Part shown: positions 1 through 9,094 of the stretch, piece after piece
Position numbering within the stretch: position 1 is the first letter of the stretch
Layout of the letters: every line of letters starts with the position of its first letter
NCBI RefSeq assembly: GCF_003112575.1
Contig: NZ_BEWC01000010.1
Coordinates: 1-64,000 of the forward strand
Direction: 5' to 3'
DNA: 64,000 nucleotides
Origin: Streptomyces ardesiacus
GTDB lineage: Bacteria; Actinomycetota; Actinomycetes; Streptomycetales; Streptomycetaceae
Notes under the pieces: model-generated
Databases searched by the model: none
Told to the model about the DNA's origin: nothing
The model's input: only the letters and a program-made list of their open reading frames with translations
Program-made: the position numbers and the translations under genes

Positions 1-264
1 CCTTTTCGATCTGATTCCCTGTCGGCGGGTTTTGCCGTCGGCTTCCGGCTTTCGCTCGTCGGCCTTTCGACATTCACTACGTTAGCCCATTTCTCCGGGG
101 ACTCATAATCGAGTCCCGCGAGTTCGAATTCGGGCATGCGGACATGCCGAAATCTTTCCCGCTGAGGGAGTTGGTAGGTAGTGGGTTGGCCGCTTCCGGC
201 TGCAGGCGATTGCCGTACCCGGGTCAAGCGGCTCGGGCTACGTTACGCGTCTCCCCAAAGGGAG
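1..264. other. Window-edge intergenic stretch with two perfect hairpins
   Basis: I see no coding region here. Two perfect inverted repeats lie close together: a 7-bp stem at 98-104 and 111-117 with a 6-nt loop, and a 6-bp stem at 133-138 and 143-148 with a 4-nt loop. The stretch is less GC-rich than the genes around it. It lies downstream of the glycosylase gene, which reads towards it, so the hairpins could end that transcript or one arriving from outside the window. Neither is followed by a T-run. Confidence 0.4.
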
Positions 265-906
265 TCAACTTCGGCGCTTCCGCGGGACGTGGGCCCGGTA
301 GGGGCTGACCGTCGGGTCGTTGGCGACCCAGTAGCGCCAGGGATGGACGCCCCCTTCGCCCGCCACGCCGGTCCGGGGGCCGTTGCGTACCTGGTCACCG
401 GGTACGGGGGTGCCCGTCAGGATGCGCAGCGGGGTGTCCTCGGTGGTGCACGCGTCCGTGCCGTTCAGCGCGCGGTCGACGCCCAGGGCGGTGGCGAGAC
501 GGGCCGGGCCTTTGGCCAATTCCTTGTCATTGCGGGCGGAGAGCCGACGGGTCCGGGCCAGTTCGGCGCCCTCGATGATCTCGCCGGCCCGGAGCAGCAC
601 CGCGCTCGCGCGGCCCTCGGGGCCGCACACCAGGTTCATGCAGAACCACATGCCGTAGGTGAAGTAGACGTACACGTGGCCGGGCGGGCCGAACATCACT
701 TCGTTGCGGGGGGTGCGGCCTCGGTAGGCGTGGGAGCCGGGGTCGTTCTGACCGTCGTAGGCCTCCACCTCCGTCAGGCGGAGGGCGATCGGGCCGTCGG
801 GGGTGTTGCGCACCAGGATGCGGCCCAGCAGGTCGGGAGCCACCTCGAGAATGGGTCGGTCGAAGAATTCCCTGGGCAGGGGCGTACGGTCAGGGCTCGC
901 GATCAT
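265..906 (-). CDS. DNA-3-methyladenine glycosylase (AAG/MPG family)
   Basis: This enzyme excises alkylated purines such as 3-methyladenine as the first step of base excision repair. At 213 residues it is a normal length for bacterial members. The family signature LTEVEAYDG (about residues 44-52) carries the catalytic glutamate, followed by the conserved [11 protein letters not shown] stretch and the [13 protein letters not shown] core. A late [11 protein letters not shown] segment also fits the family. The ATG lies divergently from the Spo0M-like gene with about 145 bp between them. Nothing looks truncated. The family assignment is secure; the exact lesion range is inferred from the family. 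Confidence 0.93.
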   Translation of the reverse strand: MIASPDRTPLPREFFDRPILEVAPDLLGRILVRNTPDGPIALRLTEVEAYDGQNDPGSHAYRGRTPRNEVMFGPPGHVYVYFTYGMWFCMNLVCGPEGRASAVLLRAGEIIEGAELARTRRLSARNDKELAKGPARLATALGVDRALNGTDACTTEDTPLRILTGTPVPGDQVRNGPRTGVAGEGGVHPWRYWVANDPTVSPYRAHVPRKRRS

Positions 907-1052
907 GCTGTCCGAGCGTAACGCAGCCGCAACCGTGCGCGGGGTGGCCGGAGAGCCGCCGCCTTGCCGGGGTGCGGAGCGCGGAACCGGCCACGACCGG
1001 ATCGCGTTTGTATGGGTCGAGGATCCACACGTAAGCCTGGAGAGGGAGAGAC

Positions 1053-1835
1053 ATGGCGTTCAAGAAGCTGCTCGCGAGCCTGGGGGCCGGCGGGGCCTCG
1101 GTGGAGACCGAGCTGCATGAGGTCAACGTCGTTCCGGGGGGTGTCGTCCAGGGCGAGGTGCGGATCCAGGGAGGGTCCGTCGAGCAGGCGATCGAGGGGC
1201 TGTCGGTCGGGCTCCAGGCCAAGGTCGAGGTGGAGAGCGGCGACCAGGAGTACAAGCAGGACATCGAGTTCACCAAGGTGCGGCTCGGGGGCGCCTTCGA
1301 GCTGCAGGCCGGTGCCGTGCACGCGGTGCCGTTCGGCCTCGAGATCCCGTGGGAGACGCCGATCACCATGATCGACGGGCAGGCGCTGCGCGGGATGAAC
1401 ATCGGCGTCACCACGGAACTGCAGATCGCGCGTGCCGTGGACTCCGGGGACCTGGACCCGATCAACGTGCACCCGCTCCCGGCGCAGAAGGCGATCCTGG
1501 ACGCCTTCATCCAGCTCGGTTTCCGGTTCAAGAACGCGGACATGGAGCGCGGCCACATCCGGGGTACGCGGCAGCAGCTCCCCTTCTACCAGGAGATCGA
1601 GTTCTTCCCGCCGCAGCAGTACCGCGGGCTGAACCAGGTCGAGCTGAGCTTCGTGGCCGACGCGCAGGCGATGGACGTCGTCCTGGAGATGGACAAGAAG
1701 GCGGGGCTGTTCAGCGAGGGCAGCGACACGTTCCGTTCCTTCCAGGTGGGGCTGCACGAGTACCAGGGCACCGACTGGGCGGCGTACCTCAACCAGTGGC
1801 TGGCGGAGGTCGGCAGCAAGCGCAACTGGTTCTGA
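1053..1835 (+). CDS. Spo0M-family sporulation-control protein
   Basis: The 260-residue product matches the Spo0M/arrestin-fold family: an N-terminal [19 protein letters not shown] segment, alternating beta-rich sequence, and a conserved C-terminal region with an [12 protein letters not shown] motif (near residue 175) and a WAAYLNQWL tail. Bacillus Spo0M modulates entry into sporulation and is thought to have an arrestin-like scaffold role. There is no signal peptide or membrane segment, so it is cytoplasmic. A purine-rich ribosome site (GGAGAGGGAGAG) sits just before the ATG. It is followed 64 nt later by a PEBP gene and may be cotranscribed with it. Its partner in Streptomyces is unknown to me. 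Confidence 0.85.
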   Translation: MAFKKLLASLGAGGASVETELHEVNVVPGGVVQGEVRIQGGSVEQAIEGLSVGLQAKVEVESGDQEYKQDIEFTKVRLGGAFELQAGAVHAVPFGLEIPWETPITMIDGQALRGMNIGVTTELQIARAVDSGDLDPINVHPLPAQKAILDAFIQLGFRFKNADMERGHIRGTRQQLPFYQEIEFFPPQQYRGLNQVELSFVADAQAMDVVLEMDKKAGLFSEGSDTFRSFQVGLHEYQGTDWAAYLNQWLAEVGSKRNWF

Positions 1836-1899
1836 GGGATCGGGGCGGGATACCCGTAGGCTCGGTCGTCCCTGCACCAGATCATCAGGAGGTACCGAG

Positions 1900-2439
1900 G
1901 TGACCGAGCTGAAGCGGCGTCCGCTCCCCCATGACTTCCACCCGCCCGTGCCGTCGTTCACCGTCACGAGCGAGGACGTACGGGAGGGCGGGACGCTCAA
2001 GGACGCTCAGGTCTACGCGGGCGGCAACACCTCCCCTCACCTGCGGTGGGAGGGCTTCCCGGCCGGGACCAAGAGCTTCGCCGTGACGTGCTACGACCCG
2101 GACGCCCCGACGGGCAGCGGCTTCTGGCACTGGGTGGTGTTCGACATCCCGGCCTCGGTCACCGAGCTGCCGGTGGGCGCCGGCAGCGGCGCTTTCGAGG
2201 GACTGCCCCAGGGTGCCGTCCAGGCCCGCAACGACTACGGCAGCAAGGAGTTCGGCGGTGCCGCGCCGCCGGCCGGGGACGGCCCGCACCGGTACGTGTT
2301 CACGGTGTACGCCGTGGACCAGGAGAAGCTCGGTCCCGACGCCGAGGCCACTCCCGCCTTCGTCGGCTTCAACCTGCGGTTCCACACGATCGCGCGGGCC
2401 CAGTTGATCGGCGAGTACGAGGTGCCCGCGGAAGGCTGA
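1900..2439 (+). CDS. YbhB/YbcL-type PEBP (Raf kinase inhibitor-like) protein
   Basis: This is a phosphatidylethanolamine-binding-protein fold of 179 residues. Diagnostic motifs are the ligand-pocket loop [19 protein letters not shown] (about residues 67-85), the [14 protein letters not shown] loop, and [13 protein letters not shown]. Bacterial members are small cytoplasmic proteins of uncertain role; the kinase-inhibitor label comes from eukaryotic homologues. The GTG start at 1900 is favoured by an AGGAGGT ribosome site 6 nt upstream. A strong terminator follows the gene, so it probably ends the transcript that includes the Spo0M-like gene. Confidence 0.9.
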   Translation: MTELKRRPLPHDFHPPVPSFTVTSEDVREGGTLKDAQVYAGGNTSPHLRWEGFPAGTKSFAVTCYDPDAPTGSGFWHWVVFDIPASVTELPVGAGSGAFEGLPQGAVQARNDYGSKEFGGAAPPAGDGPHRYVFTVYAVDQEKLGPDAEATPAFVGFNLRFHTIARAQLIGEYEVPAEG

Positions 2440-2464
2440 GCGTTCCGAGCGTTCATGGAACGTT

Positions 2465-2507
2465 TGCCCGCCCCTGGTCTTGGAATGGATCAGGGGCGGG
2501 CATTTTT
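2465..2507 (+). terminator. Intrinsic terminator after the PEBP gene
   Basis: A 12-bp perfect stem (2465-2476 with 2491-2502), rich in G and C, encloses a 14-nt loop and runs straight into five Ts at 2503-2507. This is a textbook rho-independent terminator for rightward transcription. Confidence 0.9.
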
Positions 2508-2636
2508 GTTGCCAGGGGTGGCGGGGGACAGCCCTCGTGGAGCAGCAGATATTGCGTTGTCCATCTCGGCGTGCCCGGCCAGAGTTGATCCCAGCCCGCC
2601 AGGGGGTGGGCCGGTGCGCACGGGAGGTGGGCTGGT

Positions 2637-3143
2637 ATGCGGGACACGCTGGTGCTGAACGCGAGCTTCGAGCCGTTGTCGACGGTGACGTTGAATCGAG
2701 CCGTCGTTCTGGTGCTCCAGGACAAGGCCGTCGTCGAACAGTCCCACCCCTCCCTGCGGATGCGCGGAGCCGCGCTCGACATACCCGCGCCACGGGTGAT
2801 CAGGCTGTGCCAATACGTGAGGGTGCCGTTCCGAAGACGCGCTCCGTGGTCCAGGCGGGGTGTGCTGGTCCGGGACCGGCACCGGTGCGCGTACTGCGGG
2901 CGACGGGCGACGACCGTCGACCACGTGGTGCCGCGGTCGCACGGCGGTCAGGACACGTGGCTGAACACGGTGGCGTCGTGCGCGGAGGACAATCACCGCA
3001 AGGCGAACCGGACGCCGGAGCAGGCGGGGATGCCGTTGTTGCGGGAGCCGTTCGAGCCGACTCCCGCGGATGCGATGTTGCTGGCGCTGGCCAGGGACGA
3101 CTTCGCGGCGTTGCCGGAGTGGTTGGTGCTGGACGCGGCGTGA
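2637..3143 (+). CDS. HNH endonuclease-domain protein
   Basis: The 168-residue protein carries a compact HNH nuclease module: a CAYCG zinc knuckle (about residue 82), the DHVVPRSHGG catalytic stretch containing the metal-coordinating Asp-His, WLNTV, and a distal C-x3-N-H. The N-terminal half (LVLNASFEPLSTV) is typical of free-standing actinobacterial HNH proteins about 165-180 residues long. No phage or restriction genes are nearby, so this looks like a housekeeping nuclease rather than a selfish element. The ATG at 2637 is preceded by GGGAGGTGG. The substrate is unknown. Confidence 0.85.
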   Translation: MRDTLVLNASFEPLSTVTLNRAVVLVLQDKAVVEQSHPSLRMRGAALDIPAPRVIRLCQYVRVPFRRRAPWSRRGVLVRDRHRCAYCGRRATTVDHVVPRSHGGQDTWLNTVASCAEDNHRKANRTPEQAGMPLLREPFEPTPADAMLLALARDDFAALPEWLVLDAA

Positions 3144-3158
3144 CGGCCCCGTCGAACA

Positions 3159-3176
3159 CCGCGCCCTCGGGCGCGG
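3159..3176. terminator. Convergent GC hairpin between HNH and SPFH genes
   Basis: A 7-bp GC stem (3159-3165 with 3170-3176) and CTCG loop fill the 37-bp gap between two converging genes. There is no T-run, as is common for actinomycete terminators. It could serve both strands. Confidence 0.5.
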
Positions 3177-3180
3177 GTCG

Positions 3181-4110
3181 CTAGTCGATCGACGGCTTCT
3201 CGCGGCGTTCCTGGGGCGGGACGCCGGCGCCGCCCAGGCCGCCGATGTTGCCCATGGCGCCCGAGAGGCCCTTGAGGGCGTCGCCGATTTCGCTGGGGAC
3301 GATCCAGAGCTTGTTGGCGTCGCCCTCGGCGATCTTCGGGAGCATCTGGAGGTACTGGTAGGAGAGCAGCTTCTGGTCCGGGTCGCCGGCGTGGATGGCC
3401 TCGAAGACGGTGCGGACGGCCTGGGCCTCGCCCTCGGCGCGCAGGGCGGCGGCCTTGGCCTCACCTTCGGCGCGCAGGATCTGGGACTGCTTCTCGCCCT
3501 CGGCGCGCAGGATTTCGGACTGCCGGACACCTTCGGCCTGGAGGATCGCGGCGCGCTTGTCGCGGTCGGCGCGCATCTGCTTCTCCATCGAGTCCTGGAT
3601 GGAGGTGGGCGGTTCGATGGCCTTGAGCTCGACGCGGTTGACGCGGATGCCCCACTTGCCGGTGGCCTCGTCGAGGACTCCCCGCAGGGCCGCGTTGATC
3701 TCCTCACGGGAGGTGAGGGTCCGCTCCAGGTCCATGCCGCCGATGATGTTGCGCAGGGTGGTGACCGTGAGCTGCTCGATCGCCTGGATGTAGCTGGCGA
3801 CCTCGTAGGTCGCGGCGCGGGCGTCGGTCACCTGGTAGTAGATGACGGTGTCGATGTTGACGACCAGGTTGTCCTGGGTGATGACCGGCTGCGGCGGGAA
3901 GGGGACGACCTGTTCGCGCAGGTCGATGCGGTTGCGGATGGTGTCGATGAACGGGACCACGATGTTGAGGCCCGCGTTGAGGGTCCGCGTGTAGCGGCCG
4001 AAGCGCTCGACGATGGCGGCGCTGGCCTGTGGAATGACCTGGATGGTCTTGATCAGGGCGATGAAGACCAACACCACCAGGATGATCAGGACGATGATGA
4101 CCGGTTCCAT
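3181..4110 (-). CDS. SPFH/band 7 membrane protein (stomatin/QmcA-like)
   Basis: This 309-residue stomatin-type protein has one N-terminal membrane segment (residues 3-22), then the band 7 domain (VIPQASAAIVERFGRY, then LREQVVPFPPQPVITQDN), then an Ala/Glu-rich coiled coil made of repeated LRAEGE units near residues 205-240. Such proteins oligomerise into membrane rings that organise lipid microdomains or scaffold proteases. The NfeD-like gene lies 164 bp upstream on the same strand; SPFH-NfeD pairing is a well-known conserved arrangement, which supports joint function. The C-terminus is Gly/Pro-rich. Confidence 0.92.
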   Translation of the reverse strand: MEPVIIVLIILVVLVFIALIKTIQVIPQASAAIVERFGRYTRTLNAGLNIVVPFIDTIRNRIDLREQVVPFPPQPVITQDNLVVNIDTVIYYQVTDARAATYEVASYIQAIEQLTVTTLRNIIGGMDLERTLTSREEINAALRGVLDEATGKWGIRVNRVELKAIEPPTSIQDSMEKQMRADRDKRAAILQAEGVRQSEILRAEGEKQSQILRAEGEAKAAALRAEGEAQAVRTVFEAIHAGDPDQKLLSYQYLQMLPKIAEGDANKLWIVPSEIGDALKGLSGAMGNIGGLGGAGVPPQERREKPSID

Positions 4111-4274
4111 CGTGGGTGTCCGTCCCCTTCTCCGCCTCGGCGCTCCGGCAGATCCCGTTGAGCTGTCTGGCTCTGACTACTGCTGATCTTACGGCTGTTG
4201 AGGATCTTGCTGGTCGAGTCTGACAGACCGTGGCGCGACTCGGGGGCCGTTCGGGCCACTTGAGGCGCGACGGG

Positions 4275-4706
4275 TCACACGACGACGGCCGTGGCCCCGT
4301 CGATCTCCACCACGTCCACTTCCTCACCGGGTTCGAAGGAGCGTCCGGTGTCCAGGGCGCGGGCCGACCAGATCTCCCCGGCGAGTTTGATCCGGCCGCC
4401 GGAGCCGTCGACCCGTTCCGTGACGACGGCCTGTCTGCCCTTCAGCGCGTCGATGCCCGAGGCCAGTCCGGGTTGTCGGGCGCGGTGCCGGGCGGCGACG
4501 GGTCGTACGACGGCGATGAGCGCGACCGAGACGATGACGAAGACGAGGACCTGGACGACCACGCCCGCGCCCAGCCCGGAGGCGACGGCGGCGGCGACCG
4601 CGCCGACGGCGAACATCCCGAACTCCGGCATCGCGGTCACGACGAGCGGGATTCCGAGCGCTGCCGCGGCGACGAGCCACCACACCCATGCATCGATGTC
4701 GTTCAC
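4275..4706 (-). CDS. NfeD-like membrane protein
   Basis: The 143-residue protein has two to three hydrophobic segments (about residues 7-75) followed by a small soluble OB-fold-like C-terminal domain (GRQAVVTERVDGSGGRIKLAGE to the end). This is the short NfeD architecture without the N-terminal protease domain. It lies upstream of, and on the same strand as, the SPFH gene, and is its expected membrane partner. The start is GTG at 4706; the ribosome site is weak, so a slightly different start is possible. Confidence 0.85.
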   Translation of the reverse strand: MNDIDAWVWWLVAAAALGIPLVVTAMPEFGMFAVGAVAAAVASGLGAGVVVQVLVFVIVSVALIAVVRPVAARHRARQPGLASGIDALKGRQAVVTERVDGSGGRIKLAGEIWSARALDTGRSFEPGEEVDVVEIDGATAVVV

Positions 4707-4760
4707 GCCGTCATGGTAGGTCCGTTGGGGACGTGAGGGACAGGGCGCACGGTGAGCGGG

Positions 4761-5558
<798 letters not shown>

Positions 5559-5711
5559 GAGCGCGTTGTCTCCCCTTGCATTGTGGCCGGTCTCGGCTGT
5601 CGCGTACACCTGTGACTCGGGCCGCGGCGCCGGTGGGCGCAGGCCCCTCCAGGAAATCTACGCCACCGGTCGGCTTCACCGTTCCATCGGTCCGGTCCTT
5701 AGGGTGGGGGC

Positions 5712-6494
5712 ATGCTCTCGGAACCACGCGCAGGGCGCCTTGCCGCCTGGGGAAATGCCCTTATTGCCCACATGGTCTCGCCGGACGACGCCGCGGTCGC
5801 GATCGTGGGCGAGGACGCGGTGCACCGGGTGGAGGGTCTGCCGGGTGAGGACGGGCCGGTCGGTCTCACGCTGGCGCTGGGGCGGCTGCGCGCGCTCGGG
5901 GCGCGCGGACTGCGGGTGGCGCTGCCCGCGCCGGGGCATCCGCTGGGGCTGAGCGGGCCGCCGGAGTTCAACGCGCGGGCGCTGGAGGCCGAGGAGGCGG
6001 TGATCTGCGAGGGGGCCGCGCTGGGGCTGGTGCCGGAGGTGTACGAGGCGGGGCCCGAGGGCGACGTGCACGTCGAGGTGGTGTGGCACTGCCTGCCGGT
6101 GCGGGAGGCGCCGCCGGCGGACGTGCCCTCGCTCGGTGAGGCGGAGCGGGAGCTGGCGGAGGCGCTGCGGGACGCGACGGAGACGCTGACGCGGTTGGAC
6201 GTCGCCGGGTCGGGGCCGGTGGCGGAGGCGGCGGTCGCCGCCTACCGGGCGCGGGCGGAACGCGGACGCGAGGTGCTGGCGCCGGGGTATCCGCCGCGGG
6301 CGGTGCGGGTGCTGGAGCTGGCGCAGCGGGTGGGGATGCTGGTGTCGCTGGCGTCCGGGAACGGGCACGGGGGTGCCGTGAGCGCGTCCGAGATGGCCGC
6401 GCGGGGGGATGCGCTCAGGCCGGTGGAGCGGGTGGCTCGGCGGGCGCAGGTCGCGGCGTACAACTCCGTTGTGGTGGAGCGGGGGACGCGGTGA
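5712..6494 (+). CDS. Conserved hypothetical protein, 260 aa
   Basis: I do not recognise a named domain. The product is soluble, with an alpha/beta-looking N-terminal half (a run of hydrophobic strands such as AAVAIVGEDAVHRVEG and ALGARGLRVALPAPGHPLGL) and a helical, Glu/Arg/Ala-rich C-terminal half. No signal peptide or membrane segment is visible. High third-position GC and good codon bias across the whole reading frame, plus the ATG after AGGGTGGGGG, support a real gene. It is divergent from the ABC ATPase and convergent with chpE. Confidence 0.75.
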   Translation: MLSEPRAGRLAAWGNALIAHMVSPDDAAVAIVGEDAVHRVEGLPGEDGPVGLTLALGRLRALGARGLRVALPAPGHPLGLSGPPEFNARALEAEEAVICEGAALGLVPEVYEAGPEGDVHVEVVWHCLPVREAPPADVPSLGEAERELAEALRDATETLTRLDVAGSGPVAEAAVAAYRARAERGREVLAPGYPPRAVRVLELAQRVGMLVSLASGNGHGGAVSASEMAARGDALRPVERVARRAQVAAYNSVVVERGTR

Positions 6495-6592
6495 CGGTGC
6501 CGTGCCTTGGCGGGTGCCCGGTGTAGATGTGTGGGGGGCGTGCGGGCGTGGGGGCGCTGCTCGGCGCCCGCGAGGTGCCGCAGCGCCCACCC

Positions 6593-6653
6593 GTGCCGCC
6601 CCAGCGGCACGACTGCCCGCTGCTCGGGCGGTACGCGGCCCCGCTGTCGGGGC
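6593..6653. terminator. Two GC hairpins between converging genes
   Basis: A 7-bp stem with a 4-nt loop (6593-6610) and a 6-bp stem with a 4-nt loop (6638-6653) lie between the hypothetical gene and chpE, which converge. No T-run follows. The arrangement fits a bidirectional transcription end. Confidence 0.5.
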
Positions 6654-6678
6654 GGCACGGGTGAGGGGGTGGCCTGCG

Positions 6679-6927
6679 TCAGTGGTTAACGCCGAGGTTG
6701 CCGAAGGCCGGGTTCAGGAGGCCGATGACGTTGACGCTGTTGCCGACGGCGTTGACTGGGATGTGGATCGGCGCCTGGACCAGGTTGCCGGAGGCGACGC
6801 CCGGGGAGGCGATGGCCTCGCCGTGGGCGTGGGCGCCGCCGTCGGTGGCGGAGGCCATGCCCGCGCCGGCGGCGATCAGCCCGCCGGCCACCATCGTCAC
6901 GGCCGCTGCCTTCTTCAGGTTCTTCAC
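6679..6927 (-). CDS. chpE: Chaplin E, short secreted amyloid-forming surface protein
   Basis: The 82-residue precursor has a signal peptide (MKNLKKAAAV start, cleavage after GMASA near residue 27) and one chaplin domain with the hallmark GNLVQAPIHIPVNAVGNSVN, INLLNPAFGN-like pattern. Chaplins coat aerial hyphae and spores in amyloid rodlets and lower surface tension so hyphae can grow into air. It lacks both cysteines found in the other short chaplins, which is the known distinguishing feature of ChpE. In S. coelicolor, ChpE is one of the conserved short chaplins and is needed even on rich medium. The ribosome site is AAGGAGGG just before the ATG. Confidence 0.95.
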   Translation of the reverse strand: MKNLKKAAAVTMVAGGLIAAGAGMASATDGGAHAHGEAIASPGVASGNLVQAPIHIPVNAVGNSVNVIGLLNPAFGNLGVNH

Positions 6928-7096
6928 TTGCTAGCCCTCCTTGCGGTCACCGCGGCAGTCGCCGCGGCACGCACTGGAGAACGGCCGGACCCCTCGAAGG
7001 ATGCGCCATATGGGGGACATTCCCACGACGGTATGAATCTCCGACCGGAGGGGAACCCTCCGCCGGGTCGCCGCGTATCGGGTCGGTCGGCCCCGG

Positions 7097-7738
7097 TCAG
7101 CCGGCGACGCCGTGACGCACGGCCCACAGGGCGGCCTGGGTGCGGTCCGCGAGGTCGAGTTTCATCAGGATGTTCGAGACGTGGGTCTTCACGGTCTTCT
7201 CGGAGAGGATCAGCGCCCGGGCGATCTCCCGGTTGGAGCGGCCGTCGGCGATCAGTCCCAGCACCTCGCGCTCCCGTTCGGTGAGGGAGCCCGCCCTGCC
7301 CGGCCCGGAGCCGCTCTCCTCCTGGCTCAGCAGGGCACCCGCGACCTCGGGCTGGAGCAGGATGTGCCCGGCGTGCACGGAGCGGATGGCGCCGGCCAGC
7401 GCGTCGGGGTCGACGTCCTTGTAGACGTATCCGGCGGCGCCCGCGCGCAGGGCCGGGACCACGGTGCGCTGCTCGGTGAAGCTGGTGACGACGAGCACGC
7501 GCGCGTGGTTGTCCAGCTCGCGGAGTCTGCGCAGTGCGTCGACGCCGTCCATGCCCGGCATCTTGACGTCCATGAGGATCACGTCCGGCTTCAGCTCCTG
7601 GGCGCGCTCGACGCCCTCGGCTCCGTCGGCGGCCTCGCCGACCACCTCGATGTCGTCCTGGACCTCCAGGAAGGTGCGCAGTCCCCGGCGGACCACCTGG
7701 TGGTCGTCGACGAGCAGCACCTTGATTGCGTCAGCCAC
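7097..7738 (-). CDS. Response regulator, NarL/FixJ (LuxR-HTH) family
   Basis: The 213-residue regulator has a receiver domain (residues 5-120; acidic pocket in LLVDDHQ, phospho-acceptor Asp in ILMDVKMPG, conserved Lys in YVYKD) and a C-terminal LuxR-type helix-turn-helix (LTEREREVLGLIADGRSNREIA). The GTG start overlaps the end of the kinase gene by 8 nt, so the two are translationally coupled. The GAF-kinase partner suggests control by a small ligand, redox or gas signal. Targets are unknown; candidate boxes lie just beyond the kinase start. Confidence 0.93.
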   Translation of the reverse strand: MADAIKVLLVDDHQVVRRGLRTFLEVQDDIEVVGEAADGAEGVERAQELKPDVILMDVKMPGMDGVDALRRLRELDNHARVLVVTSFTEQRTVVPALRAGAAGYVYKDVDPDALAGAIRSVHAGHILLQPEVAGALLSQEESGSGPGRAGSLTEREREVLGLIADGRSNREIARALILSEKTVKTHVSNILMKLDLADRTQAALWAVRHGVAG

Positions 7739-8876
7739 CGGGAACCTCCATCTCGATCGTGGTGCCCTCGCCGGGCGTGGAACGCACGGTCAGCCGGCCG
7801 CCGGCGCCGCCGGCCCGGTCGCGCATGGAGACCAGGCCCAGGTGGCGTCCGGCGCGGCGGACCGTGTGCGGGTCGAAGCCGCTGCCGTCGTCGGTGATCC
7901 GCAGGACCGCTCCGGCGCCCCGCCGGTGCAGGGTCACCTCGACGTGGTCCGCCCCGGAGTGGCGCAGGGCGTTGTGCAGGGCCTCCTGGGCCACCCGCAG
8001 CATCGCCTCCTCCTGGGCGGCGGGCAGGGCCTTGACGCCGCGGCCGGTGAAGGTGACGCGGGCGCCGTGGGCGCGGTCGAGGACCTGGATCTGGGTGCGC
8101 AGGGTGGCGACGAGGCCGTCCTCCTCCAGGGCGGCGGGGCGCAGCTCGACGACGGCGGCGCGCAGCTCGTCGGCGGCCTCGGCGGCGAGGGTGGCGACCT
8201 GGTGCAGCTCGTCCTTGGCCCGCGCGGGGTCGCGGTCGACCAGGGCGGTGGCGGCCTGGGCGGTCAGGCGCAGCGAGAAGAGCTTCTGGCTCACCGCGTC
8301 GTGCAGCTCGTGGGCGAGGCGGGAGCGCTCCTCGGCGATGGTCAGCTCGCGGCTGCGCTCGTACAGGCGCGCGTTGGTGAGGGCGATCGCGGCGTGCTGG
8401 GCGAGGATGCCGAGCAGTTCCTCGTCGTCCTGGGTGAAGCCGCAGCCGCCCGCGGGCTTCGCGCAGTTCTTGTTGGCGAGGAACAGGGCCCCGAGCACCT
8501 CGTCGCCGTCGCGGATGGGCAGGCCCAGGAAGTCGACCAGCTCGGGGTGGGCGGAGGGCCAGCCCCCGAAGCGGGGGTCCTTGCGGACGTCGCCGAGGCG
8601 CTCGGGGGTGGCCTCCTGGAGCATGGCGGCGAGGATGCCGTGCTGGCGGGGCAGCGGGCCGATGGCCTTCCACTGCTCGTCGCTGACGCCGTCGACCACG
8701 AACTGGGCGAAGCCGCCGTGGTCGTCGGGGACGCCGAGGGCGGCGTACTGCGCGTCGAGCAGCTCGCGGGCCGAGGCGACGATCGTCTTGAGGACGTCGC
8801 GCACCTCGAGGTGCCTGCTCATGGCCAGCAGCGCGGAACTCACCGCGGTGAGGCCGGACCGGGGGCCGTGGTTCAT
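7731..8876 (-). CDS. GAF-domain sensor histidine kinase (HisKA_3 type)
   Basis: The 381-residue kinase has a GAF domain (about residues 20-165), a dimerisation and phospho-acceptor helix with the HELHDAVSQKLFSL motif, and a HATPase_c domain with ALHNALRHS (N box) and DDGSGFD (G1 box). There is no membrane segment, so it senses a cytoplasmic signal. The architecture resembles single-GAF relatives of the DosS/DevS redox and gas sensors, but the heme-ligand histidine cannot be assigned with confidence. It precedes and overlaps its response regulator. Confidence 0.92.
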   Translation of the reverse strand: MNHGPRSGLTAVSSALLAMSRHLEVRDVLKTIVASARELLDAQYAALGVPDDHGGFAQFVVDGVSDEQWKAIGPLPRQHGILAAMLQEATPERLGDVRKDPRFGGWPSAHPELVDFLGLPIRDGDEVLGALFLANKNCAKPAGGCGFTQDDEELLGILAQHAAIALTNARLYERSRELTIAEERSRLAHELHDAVSQKLFSLRLTAQAATALVDRDPARAKDELHQVATLAAEAADELRAAVVELRPAALEEDGLVATLRTQIQVLDRAHGARVTFTGRGVKALPAAQEEAMLRVAQEALHNALRHSGADHVEVTLHRRGAGAVLRITDDGSGFDPHTVRRAGRHLGLVSMRDRAGGAGGRLTVRSTPGEGTTIEMEVPGG

Positions 8877-8931
8877 GTCCTCACGGTACCCACGGGGGGT
8901 GCGGGCGGGATCGGCCCGGTGACGGGCGTCT

Positions 8932-8980
8932 CCTAGGGCGGTGGGACTAGGTCCGGGGTCCCGCCCGTCGGGCCTAGGGC
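8932..8980. promoter_or_regulatory. CTAGG-centred repeat boxes between kinase and SDR genes
   Basis: Three related boxes lie in the divergent gap: CCTAGGG at 8932, GGACTAGGTCC at 8944-8954 (arms GGAC and GTCC) and GGGCCTAGGGC at 8970-8980. The middle one resembles the half-sites bound by DosR/DevR-type NarL regulators (GGGACT with its inverted partner). A role as operator for the adjacent two-component system is an inference. Confidence 0.35.
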
Positions 8981-9094
8981 GAAGGGCCCTGCCCGGTCCC
9001 GCCCCGTGCCCGAGGTGACCGGTGGGGCCCGGTTCCTACGTTGGGATCACGCCGGCCGAACGGAACGGCGGAGACGACGAAGGGGACGTGTGTC

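Noticed and set aside
91-141. tRNA-Met-like signal (CTCATAA loop and TTCGAAT 14 nt later)
   Set aside because: The spacing suits a tRNA, but neither the anticodon stem nor the T stem pairs, and no acceptor stem can be formed. The simple hairpin at 98-117 explains the sequence better.
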